Positions 1 through 7,083 of a stretch of 64,000 nucleotides of DNA are shown one piece after another. Each line of letters opens with the position of its first letter. The first letter of the stretch is position 1. The notes under the pieces were generated by a model. The model saw only the letters and a list, made by a program, of their open reading frames with translations, did no database searches and was not told the DNA's origin. The DNA comes from Hydrogenoanaerobacterium sp032017025 (GTDB lineage Bacteria > Bacillota > Clostridia > Oscillospirales > Ruminococcaceae): NCBI RefSeq assembly GCF_032017025.1, contig NZ_DALZQO010000001.1, positions 62,001 to 126,000 on the forward strand, written 5' to 3'. Made by a program: the position numbers and the translations under genes.

Positions 1-1
1 C

Positions 2-115
2 AACATCGATCCATTCATTACACTTTCATTTACGGCACTGCCGGTGATTCCCGAACTGCGGCTGACCACGCGCGGCATTTACGATGTGAAAAAGGAGCAG
101 TTTGTTCCGGGCTAG
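2..115 (+). CDS. ade: Adenine deaminase, C-terminal end (partial)
   Basis: Only the last 37 residues and the stop codon are inside the window; the gene begins before position 1. The tail reads IDPFITLSFTALPVIPELRL then TTRGIYDV, which I recognise as the conserved end of bacterial adenine deaminases (AdeC), amidohydrolase-superfamily enzymes that convert adenine to hypoxanthine and ammonia. This agrees with the purine-catabolic content of the rest of the window, where hypoxanthine could be taken by the xanthine dehydrogenases. The call rests on a short C-terminal motif from memory; another amidohydrolase cannot be excluded. Confidence 0.7.
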   Translation, partial: NIDPFITLSFTALPVIPELRLTTRGIYDVKKEQFVPG

Positions 116-146
116 CGAAAACGCTCTGGCTGAATAGAATTTATGT

Positions 147-179
147 AAAAAGGAATCCCCTGTACGGGGATTCCTTTTT
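147..179. terminator. Bidirectional intrinsic terminator
   Basis: Perfect 14-bp inverted repeat (147-160 with 166-179, 5-nt loop) with an A-run on the left and a T-run on the right, so it can end transcription from the adenine deaminase gene and also from the minus-strand xdhC-type operon that ends at 247. Confidence 0.85.
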
Positions 180-246
180 GCTGTTATTCCAAGCTCTTTA
201 GCACCTCAAGCCTTTGCTTGTAGCGTGTGGTTTGTCTTCATGAGAA

Positions 247-1287
247 TTACTGCTCAAAAACAATCGGTTCCATTAAAACTGTGATGGTACCGCCGCACAC
301 CATACCTGCCTGCTTAGCATCGGTATTGGTCATGTTGCAGGTGCATATCTGCGGTTTACCGTTTTCGATAACATCCCCCGCCATTGCGCACACCTTTCCC
401 TCGCCTGCACCACCACCAATGCTTCCGCTGAGAATTTTACCTTGTGCATCCAACAGCATTTTTGCACCTGTGCTGCGGGGCGCAGAGCCTTTTTTGGTGA
501 TGATGGTCGCCATCACCACGGGGTAGCTGATGTTGTCGAGGCAATCGAGCATGCTGTCCTCCATACATCCTTCGGCAAAACCCGAGCGGCGCACCTGAAT
601 CAGCTCCGCTGCAATGCAAACGGCAATTTCGGCGGGGGTTTGCGCACCAATTTTCAACCCGATGGGGGCATAAACCTGTGCCAGCTGCTCTTCAGAGTAC
701 CCATCCTCTTTCATCTGCTTCATAACCACAGCAACTTTTGGCTTGCTGCCAATCATACCAATATAGGCATGCGGGCAGTGCAAAGCCGCCTGAAGGCACT
801 CGCGGTCGGCTGAATGCCCGCGGGTGACAATGACATAATAGGTGTTTGAGTTGCTGTCGAGTTGTGCAAAGGCCTTCTCATAGTCGGCACAAATCACGTT
901 TTGCACGGTGGGGAAACGCTCTCGGTTGGCAAACTCCTCACGGTCGTCTATGACGGTGACCTCAAAGTCGAGCATTACTCCGATTTGTGAAAGGCTCAGC
1001 GAGATATGCCCACCTCCACAGATGACGAGCCTTGGGCGGCGCACTAGGTTTTCGGCAAGTACTTCTGTTCCATTGATTTTGGCGGTACAGGGTGCGTCTG
1101 CAAGTTGGCTATCTGATGCAGCAGACTGCCAAAAATCGTACAATGCTTCGTTTTGTACAAGCGTGGTATTTCCGGCATACAGTGCTTTTTGCCCTGCATG
1201 CTCGCCCGAAAGCGCGGTATACAACCGCACGTCGCCATCCTCGCGCACATGGTGTGCTAGCTTTTTGTAAAAATTCCTATTGTTCAC
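247..1287 (-). CDS. XdhC/CoxI-family molybdenum hydroxylase maturation protein with reversed domain order
   Basis: 346 residues from a GTG start (GAGGTGA ribosome binding site 5 nt upstream). XdhC proteins bind molybdenum cofactor, help sulfurate it and load it into xanthine dehydrogenase-type enzymes. The Rossmann-like NAD(P)-fold part (RPRLVICGGGH near residues 85-94) comes first and the XdhC_CoxI part (KKGSAPRSTGAKML, GGTITVLMEP; residues about 253-343) comes last. In typical XdhC proteins the CoxI part is N-terminal, so this is a permuted arrangement. The first 80 residues resemble nothing I recognise. It overlaps the 3' end of yqeB by 11 nt, implying translational coupling, and is the last gene of the lysR-yqeC, yqeB, xdhC-type operon. 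The family call is firm; the partner hydroxylase is inferred from context. Confidence 0.85.
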   Translation of the reverse strand: MNNRNFYKKLAHHVREDGDVRLYTALSGEHAGQKALYAGNTTLVQNEALYDFWQSAASDSQLADAPCTAKINGTEVLAENLVRRPRLVICGGGHISLSLSQIGVMLDFEVTVIDDREEFANRERFPTVQNVICADYEKAFAQLDSNSNTYYVIVTRGHSADRECLQAALHCPHAYIGMIGSKPKVAVVMKQMKEDGYSEEQLAQVYAPIGLKIGAQTPAEIAVCIAAELIQVRRSGFAEGCMEDSMLDCLDNISYPVVMATIITKKGSAPRSTGAKMLLDAQGKILSGSIGGGAGEGKVCAMAGDVIENGKPQICTCNMTNTDAKQAGMVCGGTITVLMEPIVFEQ

Positions 1288-2080
1288 AATCTTTCACCTC
1301 GTTAATAAAATGGAGTACAGCTTCAAGCGCACCGCCAGCAATGGCACGTGCCTTATCGGAAACAGTAAAACAATATTCGTAAATACCACGCGGATCAACG
1401 TCCCCGCTTTTCATACCCGCAAACACAGGGGTGTTGGGTGGCAGCATACCGCGTACAATGCCGTCAATATTGGTGAGCACAGGTTTCGAATCCACAGTGG
1501 CGACGATATCACCCGCTTTTACAAAATCACCGATATCGGCAACCGGAGTAAAGCTTCCGTCACAGCATGCACGTAAAATGCGTTCGCTGGTAAAGCCGCC
1601 GATGTTACCGGGGATACCGGTGTTTTCAGCTGCATTGCCGCTGTAAAGTACACGCCCGAGATTATGCCCGCGCTTGGTTTCGACAACTGCATGGCAGTCG
1701 ACACCCGCGGTAAATCCGGGGCCGAGCGCTACAACGACAGGGGCATCTGTAATACAAGTGCCGAGGTTTTTTTTCGCGATAATCGCATCAATGATTGCAT
1801 CAGGTTGTAGTGCTTTCGCAATGTTTGCATTTGGGTCGACGATGACAGCGACCTCTTTTTTGTGCAGCGTATCTCTAATCTCATCCAAATTCGCACACAG
1901 GCGGGCGGGAATGCCCTCCACCTCGGCAGTTTGTTCGTAAACCGCGCGCGAAAACGCGACGGTTCGCCTTACCGTGGTTGGTTGTGCCGTTTCGGTCATC
2001 ACCACATCAAAGCCACACATTTTAAGCCTGCATCCCACGCCGGTTGCCAAATCGCCCGCACCTTTAATCAATATCAGCAT
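1277..2080 (-). CDS. yqeB: YqeB/EF2563-family selenium-dependent molybdenum hydroxylase system protein
   Basis: 267 residues, beginning MLILIKGAGDLATGVGCRL, with an N-terminal Rossmann-like glycine motif (residues 5-16) and the family signatures GGFTSERILRA and DVDPRGIYEYC. This family was defined by co-occurrence with selenium-dependent molybdenum hydroxylases, where selenium sits in the cofactor as a labile ligand rather than as selenocysteine; its exact reaction is not established. An AAGGAG ribosome binding site precedes the ATG. It overlaps the upstream lysR-yqeC stop by 7 nt and the downstream xdhC-type gene by 11 nt, so the three are probably made together. It is shorter than the roughly 540-residue E. 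coli YqeB, matching the compact EF2563 form. Confidence 0.88.
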   Translation of the reverse strand: MLILIKGAGDLATGVGCRLKMCGFDVVMTETAQPTTVRRTVAFSRAVYEQTAEVEGIPARLCANLDEIRDTLHKKEVAVIVDPNANIAKALQPDAIIDAIIAKKNLGTCITDAPVVVALGPGFTAGVDCHAVVETKRGHNLGRVLYSGNAAENTGIPGNIGGFTSERILRACCDGSFTPVADIGDFVKAGDIVATVDSKPVLTNIDGIVRGMLPPNTPVFAGMKSGDVDPRGIYEYCFTVSDKARAIAGGALEAVLHFINEVKDCEQ

Positions 2081-3084
2081 TTTGCAGCACTCCTTTTTTG
2101 AGAATAATATTCAAATTGCTTGGATAAAAACGACGTAACCGCAACACGCTGAACTCCCGATTGCATCAGCAGACCCGCGATGGTACCTGCCTGCCCCCGC
2201 AAAAATCCGTTATCCGCCTGATTGAGCGCAACCGTCAGCTGGCTGCCAAAGTGCCCGTAGGAGTGGTAAAGCAGCCTTGCCATATCTTGTGCGTTAATCA
2301 GATGGGTATCTGTTACATTTAATAGCTGCTGGGCGATGGGCGCACGGTGGCAGACTTGTCCAATTGGTTTGCCGAGGCACGAAAGCCCGCCTACCGCAAT
2401 GATTTGATCGGTACCGGAGTAAATGACCGGTTCACGGTCATTTGGTACCTTGATGGGCAAGCAGCGTGAACCATCCGCTTCAATCAGCAGAAAATCTGCC
2501 GTGTTCTGCAGGTAGCGCAGCAGCTCGGCGGCAGGCATTGCCAGCTTATCGTTTTCAGCAGATGCGCCAACCGTTACCAGGTTGGATTCGCTCAGAGCGA
2601 TATCTATTTTTCTCAAATCACCGTCTGTTACCACATGGGTACATTGCTGAACATCGGGGCGAAAGATATGTGTGGTGGTGGTAACCGCCACACGCTTGCC
2701 CTGCCCTGCCAGTTCATGCGCCAGTGCAAACAAAAAAGTGGTTTTTCCGCCCGCGCCCACCAGTGAAATTACTCGTTTGCGGGTTGTATCTATGCCAAAC
2801 AGTTCACAAAGCTTGGGCGTATGGCTGCTAACTTGTGCAAGAGCGGCAAGGGCTTCATCGCGCAGGCGTAAAATCTCGGTGGCATAGGCCAGCAGCTTTG
2901 TGCCCTCTTTTGACGGATAAACGGCCTTGGTAGTGCGCTCAATGAGACGCACACCGAGTTCCTTTTCAAGGCTGCTGATGTGCGAACTGATGGTGGGCTG
3001 TGTTAAAAACAGCTGTTCGCCCGCTTTGGAAAAGCTGCCAAGCTTTGCCACCCACACAAGAGCTTCAAGTTGCTTTAAATCCAT
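2074..3084 (-). CDS. yqeC: LysR-type winged HTH fused to selenium cofactor protein YqeC
   Basis: 336 residues starting at ATG 3084 (AAAGGA 9 nt upstream; an in-frame ATG at 3105 lacks a site). Residues 1-65 are a LysR-type DNA-binding domain (LEALVWVAKLGSFSKAGEQL, TQPTISSHISSLEKELG). There is no LysR ligand-binding domain. Instead, after a helical linker (residues about 65-100), a YqeC domain follows with a P-loop GAGGKTT (110-116), TTTTHIFRP, and LIEADGSRCLPIKVPNDREP. YqeC proteins accompany selenium-dependent molybdenum hydroxylases and are thought to act in selenium cofactor handling. The fusion suggests a protein that senses cofactor or nucleotide state and binds DNA, perhaps at its own promoter, which lies back-to-back with selD. 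Family assignments are clear; the regulatory role is inference. Confidence 0.85.
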   Translation of the reverse strand: MDLKQLEALVWVAKLGSFSKAGEQLFLTQPTISSHISSLEKELGVRLIERTTKAVYPSKEGTKLLAYATEILRLRDEALAALAQVSSHTPKLCELFGIDTTRKRVISLVGAGGKTTFLFALAHELAGQGKRVAVTTTTHIFRPDVQQCTHVVTDGDLRKIDIALSESNLVTVGASAENDKLAMPAAELLRYLQNTADFLLIEADGSRCLPIKVPNDREPVIYSGTDQIIAVGGLSCLGKPIGQVCHRAPIAQQLLNVTDTHLINAQDMARLLYHSYGHFGSQLTVALNQADNGFLRGQAGTIAGLLMQSGVQRVAVTSFLSKQFEYYSQKRSAAKC

Positions 3085-3119
3085 ATATAACGTCCTTTCG
3101 CGCAAATGTGTTCTTGTTT

Positions 3120-3147
3120 TTCACATAAGAATGGGGTAAGATAGTAT
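3120..3147 (+). promoter_or_regulatory. Candidate selD promoter
   Basis: TTCACA (3120-3125), 16-bp spacer, TAGTAT (3142-3147), ending 28 nt before the selD ATG. An alternative pair is TTGTTT (3114-3119) with TAAGAT (3137-3142). The 91-bp space to the divergent lysR-yqeC start must hold both promoters and any binding site for the LysR-YqeC fusion. Confidence 0.4.
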
Positions 3148-3175
3148 ACAAATGATAGAGATGGGAGGGTATGAA

Positions 3176-4219
3176 ATGTCTGAACTGAAAGATATGCGTC
3201 TGACGCAGATGACCCAAAGCGCCGGTTGAGCATCCAAGATCGGACCGGGTGTCCTTGCACAAGTTTTGTGCAACTTACCAAAATTCTCAGACCCGAATTT
3301 GATTGTCGGGTTCGACACAAGCGATGATGCATGTGTTTATAAAATCAGCGATGACCTCGTACTGATTCAGACGGTAGACTTCTTCCCACCGATTGTAGAC
3401 GACCCGTACACCTACGGACAGATTGCCGCTACCAACGCACTCAGTGACATTTACGCTATGGGCGCTGCCCCTACGCTTGCAATGAATCTGCTGTGCTACC
3501 CCTCCTGTCTGCCACAGGAAACGGTACAGGCAATTTTGGCAGGCGGCTATGATAAAGTGCGCGAAGCGGGCGCTATTATTGCGGGCGGGCATACCATTGA
3601 AGACAGCGAGCCAAAATACGGCTTGTGCGTAAGTGGGTTTGCACACCCCGATAAGGTACTCAAAAACAGCGGTGCGCAAACGGGTGACCTACTGATTCTC
3701 ACCAAGCCCCTCGGCATTGGTATTCTCACTACCGCGGCAAAAGCAGACATGGCGGATGCCGATGCTTACAAGCTGGCCATTGAGAACATGTCTACGCTCA
3801 ACAAAGCCGCCTGCGAGGTGGTAACGCGCTACCATGCGCATGCCTGTACCGATGTAACCGGCTTTGGCCTGCTGGGGCATGCCTTTGAAATGGCAGAGGG
3901 TTCACAGCGCAGCATCAAGCTGTTTTCCCAGGAAATTCCCGTGCTGCCAACCGCCGCTACACTTGCTGAGATGGGCATTATACCAGCGGGCGCGTACACC
4001 AATATGAACTACCTGTACGAAAAGGTAAGGATAAATGACGGTGTGGCACGCAGTACGCGCGATATACTGGCTGACCCGCAGACCGCGGGAGGCTTGCTTA
4101 TTTCGGTAGCGCCGAAAGAAGCGAGGGAGATGCTCGCCGAGCTGCAGCAACGTACCCCTTGGGCGCGCATTGTGGGCGAGGTTACGGATAAAACAGAACA
4201 CAGCATCATTGTGGAATGA
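3176..4219 (+). CDS. selD: Selenide, water dikinase SelD containing selenocysteine (TGA at 3227)
   Basis: 347 residues if the in-frame TGA at 3227-3229 is read as selenocysteine (residue 18). The true start is ATG 3176 with GGGAGGG 7 nt upstream; it gives MSELKDMRLTQMTQSAG-U-ASKIGPGVLAQV, matching the catalytic N-terminus of SelD, where Cys or Sec is followed by a conserved Lys. The reading frame continues through FDTSDDACVYKI, FFPPIVDDPYTYGQIAATNA, TDVTGFGLLGHAFEMA and LADPQTAGGLLI. SelD makes selenophosphate from selenide and ATP for SelA and for selenium-containing cofactors. A scan that stops at TGA would find only the piece from 3266. Sec in SelD is known in several bacteria. The Sec machinery (selC, selB, selA) lies just beyond the adjoining cassette. 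Confidence 0.95.
3235..3257 (+). promoter_or_regulatory. Candidate bacterial SECIS hairpin in selD mRNA
   Basis: Starting 5 nt after the UGA, CAA (3235-3237) can pair with UUG (3255-3257), and GGAC (3242-3245) with GUCC (3251-3254), around a five-base loop CGGGU with a G near the front. The loop is about 16 nt after the UGA, within the range for bacterial SECIS elements read by SelB. I paired it by hand with one left-side bulge; folding software was not run. Confidence 0.5.
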
Positions 4220-4227
4220 TGTGTCGC

Positions 4228-4260
4228 AAAAAGTCTGCGGAGCTTTCCGTAGGCTTTTTT
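4228..4260 (+). terminator. selD terminator
   Basis: Stem of 13 pairs with two G-U wobbles (4228-4240 with 4247-4259) followed by a T-run, directly after the selD stop. Confidence 0.75.
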
Positions 4261-4292
4261 TGTTTGAGCAGATTTTAAGGAAATAACATCTG

Positions 4293-4317
4293 TTTTTGGC
4301 GGGAGTATGTGGGAATC
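4293..4317. repeat. Distal 25-bp direct repeat of the selC 3' end (att-like)
   Basis: Identical over 25 bp to 7084-7108, which spans the acceptor and part of the T arm at the 3' end of tRNA-Sec plus four flanking T. Only the tRNA end is present here: the T loop diverges right after the repeat and no anticodon arm follows, so it is not a tRNA gene. A partial tRNA 3'-end copy in the same orientation, downstream of the intact tRNA, is the usual footprint of site-specific integration. Confidence 0.75.
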
Positions 4318-4365
4318 AAGCCCTATTTAAATTGGCTTATCATGCAGAATTACAAGCCTTCTGTG

Positions 4366-4409
4366 TGTTTTTTGAGTATTTTAGATACGACCATTAGTAT
4401 TACTTTAAA
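4366..4409 (+). repeat. Left copy of a degenerate ~42-bp repeat flanking the cassette genes
   Basis: Contains GAGTATTTTA (4374-4383) and AGTATTACTTTAAA (4396-4409), 12 nt apart. The right copy (6984-7024) has the same blocks, 11 nt apart, in the same orientation. This copy lies in the probable promoter region of the repeat-protein gene: TTGAGT (4372-4377) and TAGTAT (4395-4400) are 17 bp apart. The last block also matches the TTAGTNNNACT sites seen upstream of other operons in this window. Confidence 0.5.
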
Positions 4410-4569
4410 TATGATACCATAAGAATACAAAATATTCTAGTAATGAAAAGGAGTGAACCTTTGACTTTTGCTTGAAAATCTAACCGAAATCTTACTTTTG
4501 CTATGTTACGATAAGTGCGTGGACAGGAGAATGTTCCACAAAAATAAAAACATAAAGGAGACTAATTGT

Positions 4570-4986
4570 ATGTTACCCAAAAAATTATTTGTAGGAGCCA
4601 CTGTTGTGGCTTTGGTGCTCAGTACCTCCGTAGTAGCTTCTGCCACAAGTTCGCAAAAAGGCATTCCGCTCGATGGTACGCAGTATCAGAAAACAATTTC
4701 CATGAGCGGCGAGGGCGGGTTTTCCTTTGACGAAATCGACAGAGCCAATCTGCCCGACGGGGTGCAGTATCAGGCTGAGATTTCTATGAGCGGCGAAGGC
4801 GCGCTGAACTTTAATGAATTTGGCAATACCGATCTGCCTGATGGTGTGCAGGCTCAAGATGAGATTTCTATGGACATTGAGGGCGGGTTTTCCTTTGACG
4901 AAATCGACAAAGACAATCTGCCCGACGGGGTGCAGTATCAGGCTGAGATTTCTATGAGCGGCGAAGGCGCAATATCCCTTAAATAA
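4570..4986 (+). CDS. Secreted protein with 28-residue tandem repeats
   Basis: 138 residues. The start at ATG 4570 is preceded by AAAGGAG at a 9-nt spacing and gives a classic signal peptide (KK, then FVGATVVALVLSTSVVASA, residues 4-25). The mature part is almost entirely four repeats of about 28 residues built on LPDGVQYQAEISMSGEG (32-60, 61-88, 89-116, and a truncated 117-138), acidic, with no Cys. I do not recognise the family. It is followed by a strong hairpin and then the response regulator and kinase genes. The kinase extracytoplasmic loop carries NLPGGIHYVPELNLDVE, clearly like this repeat, so the protein is probably a ligand, decoy or cofactor of that kinase. No cleavage sites for peptide release are evident. 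Confidence 0.8.
   Translation: MLPKKLFVGATVVALVLSTSVVASATSSQKGIPLDGTQYQKTISMSGEGGFSFDEIDRANLPDGVQYQAEISMSGEGALNFNEFGNTDLPDGVQAQDEISMDIEGGFSFDEIDKDNLPDGVQYQAEISMSGEGAISLK
4663..4983 (+). repeat. Coding tandem repeat (84-bp unit, 168-bp higher-order duplication)
   Basis: Unit length is 84 bp (28 codons). Two blocks are identical in DNA at a distance of exactly 168 bp: the 53 bp from 4750 recur at 4918, and the 31 bp from 4711 recur at 4879. Identity at synonymous positions points to recent duplication or gene conversion of a two-unit block. Confidence 0.9.
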
Positions 4987-5017
4987 CAAATCGTCTCATA
5001 CTCAAATTGATAATTTT

Positions 5018-5052
5018 CCCGGGGTTGTGTAACATAAATACACAGCCCCGGG
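5018..5052 (+). terminator. Strong hairpin between repeat protein and response regulator
   Basis: 14-bp stem with one G-U pair (5018-5031 with 5039-5052) and a 7-nt loop, rich in CCCGGGG, but no proper U-run after it (TCATTCTT). It probably acts as a leaky terminator or 3' stabiliser, so the repeat protein would be made in excess over the two-component system. Confidence 0.65.
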
Positions 5053-5087
5053 TCATTCTTATAATACAAAGGAAGGAGTGTGACGGC

Positions 5088-5762
5088 ATGAAAATATTGT
5101 TGGTTGAAGATGAAGAGCTTTTATCTAACGCAATTGCTAAAGGGTTGAAAAGATTAGGATTTGCAGTCGATCAAGCCTATGATGGCGAAGCGGCTTTGTA
5201 TTCCTATGAAGTCAACGCATATGACCTTATCATCCTTGATTTGAATCTTCCCATTATCGATGGGATAGAGGTGCTACGCCAGATACGGGAAAGTGACTTT
5301 GAAATGAAAATATTGATTTTGTCGGCGCGAAGCGACACCAATGATCGCGTATTGGGATTGAATGAAGGCGCGAACGATTATCTAATCAAGCCCTTTGATT
5401 TCGAAGAACTGGTTGCCCGTATTCATAATCTGATACGACGAACATTTTCACAGACGCCATCTGTGCTTTCTATTGGCGGCGTCACCATTGATGTACTTGC
5501 AAAGGCAGTGACGTTAGATAAATCCCCGCTTCCTTTGACCAATAAGGAATATTCAATTTTAGAGTACCTGATGTTGAATCAGGGCAGAGTAATTCCGCAG
5601 AGTGAATTGATTGAACATGTATGGGACAGCGAGGCAGATCTCTTTTCAAACGCACTCAAGTTCCAACTGCACTCGTTGAAAAAGAAGTTGGGTGAAGCGG
5701 ACATCATTTGTAATGTGCGCGGGCAAGGCTATACCATTAAAGGAGACCATGTAAATGAGTAA
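5088..5762 (+). CDS. OmpR-family response regulator
   Basis: 224 residues from ATG 5088 (GGAGTG upstream). Receiver domain 1-115 with acidic pocket ED (8-9), phosphoacceptor Asp51 (LIILDLNLP), and K in NDYLIKPFD. The C-terminal OmpR/PhoB winged helix (130-222) shows LPLTNKEYSILEYLMLNQG, VIPQSELIEHVWD and VRGQGYTI. It overlaps the downstream kinase gene by 8 nt, so they form a pair. Being distal to the secreted-protein gene, it probably autoregulates that operon; the direct-repeat-like elements at 4366-4409 are candidate sites. The regulon is unknown. Confidence 0.93.
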   Translation: MKILLVEDEELLSNAIAKGLKRLGFAVDQAYDGEAALYSYEVNAYDLIILDLNLPIIDGIEVLRQIRESDFEMKILILSARSDTNDRVLGLNEGANDYLIKPFDFEELVARIHNLIRRTFSQTPSVLSIGGVTIDVLAKAVTLDKSPLPLTNKEYSILEYLMLNQGRVIPQSELIEHVWDSEADLFSNALKFQLHSLKKKLGEADIICNVRGQGYTIKGDHVNE

Positions 5763-6918
5763 AATTTCTTTGCGCTGGCGCATTACAATTCTGATGGGCA
5801 TCCTTGTATTAGTTGCCTCTGTCTTGTTAACATTTCTTTCTATTTATAATATGACGGACAACTTTGTTACACCAATCATATACTCATCCGCTTATATAGG
5901 TGAATCTGACTCAAATGGTAAAGGTAGCCTCGAAATTCCTTTTGCTGATGACCCTCGCAATTTACCTGGAGGCATCCATTATGTGCCGGAACTTAATCTG
6001 GATGTCGAAAATGCCCGACAGTCGTTTTCATTGTTCAGTTATCTCTATTTGGCTCTTGTCATAGCCGGAAGTATGATTGCTGCTTATTACTTGGCCGGTC
6101 GCGCTATGCAGCCGATTTCTGAGCTTAATGAAGAAATTGAAACAATGGACGGAAAGAGCCTATCCAAACGGCTCAGCATCCCGCAGACCAAAGATGAAAT
6201 CGAAAATTTATCACGTTCCTTCAACGAATTATTTGAGCGATTAGAGCGAGATTTCGAGAAAGAAAAGCGATTTTCCGCAAATGCAGCACATGAGCTGAAA
6301 ACACCGCTGGCGACGATTATGACAAGCGCACAAGTTCTAAAGCTCAGCGACCATACAACGGCAGAAGAATATCGTGAAAATTTGGATATTACCTTGCAAA
6401 GTGTCCGCCGTTTATCCAATGTATTGGATGGCCTTCTGATGCTCGGAAGACCCGTTTCAGAGGTTACTTTCGAACCTGTAAGTATTTCTCAAATGCTGCA
6501 CGAAATTGAAGAAGAAATCAAACCATGTTATTACGAAAAAAATATATCCTTGACATATGATTTGCAGACAGATGTTTTAACAGGAAACCAGTTGCTGCTC
6601 TATCGCGCCTTTTTTAATCTAATTGAAAACGCATATAAGTACACCGAAAAGGATGGCTCTATCACCATTGCCTCTTGCTGTTCGGGAGCTGAAACCATTA
6701 TTCGCATTTCCGATACTGGAATTGGCATACCAGCAGACGATATAAAAAATATTTTTGAACCGTTTTACCGCGCAGATAAATCACGGTCGCGCAAAATAGC
6801 CGGGGCTGGTTTGGGTTTGTCGATTGCAAAGGAGATTTTTGATTTGCACAAGGCTACGGTTTCTGTTGCCAACCGCAACGAGGGGGGAACGGTGGTAGAA
6901 GTGCGATTCCGAGGATAG
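5755..6918 (+). CDS. Sensor histidine kinase with a loop resembling the secreted repeat
   Basis: 387 residues. TM1 about 11-30, extracytoplasmic loop 31-94, TM2 95-113, HAMP-like linker to 165, HisKA with phosphoacceptor His179 (SANAAHELKTPLATIM), then HATPase_c with N box NLIENAYKY, DTGIGIP and GAGLGLSIAKEI. The short loop contains DPRNLPGGIHYVPELNLDVE (residues 66-85; coding 5950-6009), which lines up with NLPDGVQYQAEISM and DEISMDIE of the neighbouring secreted protein. This suggests that the sensor and the repeat protein bind a shared partner, or each other by strand or repeat stacking. The kinase assignment is firm; the ligand idea is inference. Confidence 0.93.
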   Translation: MSKISLRWRITILMGILVLVASVLLTFLSIYNMTDNFVTPIIYSSAYIGESDSNGKGSLEIPFADDPRNLPGGIHYVPELNLDVENARQSFSLFSYLYLALVIAGSMIAAYYLAGRAMQPISELNEEIETMDGKSLSKRLSIPQTKDEIENLSRSFNELFERLERDFEKEKRFSANAAHELKTPLATIMTSAQVLKLSDHTTAEEYRENLDITLQSVRRLSNVLDGLLMLGRPVSEVTFEPVSISQMLHEIEEEIKPCYYEKNISLTYDLQTDVLTGNQLLLYRAFFNLIENAYKYTEKDGSITIASCCSGAETIIRISDTGIGIPADDIKNIFEPFYRADKSRSRKIAGAGLGLSIAKEIFDLHKATVSVANRNEGGTVVEVRFRG

Positions 6919-6983
6919 TCCACTATGCTGGGGGATCTTTATTTTTGAATGTTCACTGTGTATTTATTGTGTATTCAGTTGCG

Positions 6984-7024
6984 TGTTTTGAGTATTTTAA
7001 TATATTTTTAAGTTTTACTTTAAA
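6984..7024 (+). repeat. Right copy of the degenerate cassette-flanking repeat
   Basis: GAGTATTTTA (6990-6999) and AGTTTTACTTTAAA (7011-7024) match the blocks of 4366-4409 (10/10 and 13/14). It lies after the kinase stop and before the selC-end repeat. It has no obvious role as a promoter because the next gene is on the other strand. Confidence 0.45.
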
Positions 7025-7029
7025 CAGCA

Positions 7030-7074
7030 AAAAACCGCATTAAAATAGCATTTCGAGCTGTTCATACGGTTTTT
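7030..7074 (+). terminator. Terminator after the histidine kinase
   Basis: AAAAACCG (7030-7037) pairs with CGGTTTTT (7067-7074); the 29-nt interior can form a small AGC/GCT stem. It is weaker than the other terminators here. Confidence 0.5.
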
Positions 7075-7083
7075 GTTATGTTA

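Noticed and set aside
3266..4219. selD start at the first ATG after the TGA
   Set aside because: It removes the catalytic Sec/Lys motif and has no ribosome binding site; ATG 3176 with a read-through TGA fits the family.
4293..4330. Possible second tRNA-Sec gene
   Set aside because: Only the last 21 tRNA bases match; the T loop diverges and no variable, anticodon or D arm follows. Treated as an att-like fragment.
4663..4983. CRISPR-like repeat array
   Set aside because: The periodic repeats are in frame (84 bp), lack spacers and encode the secreted repeat protein.
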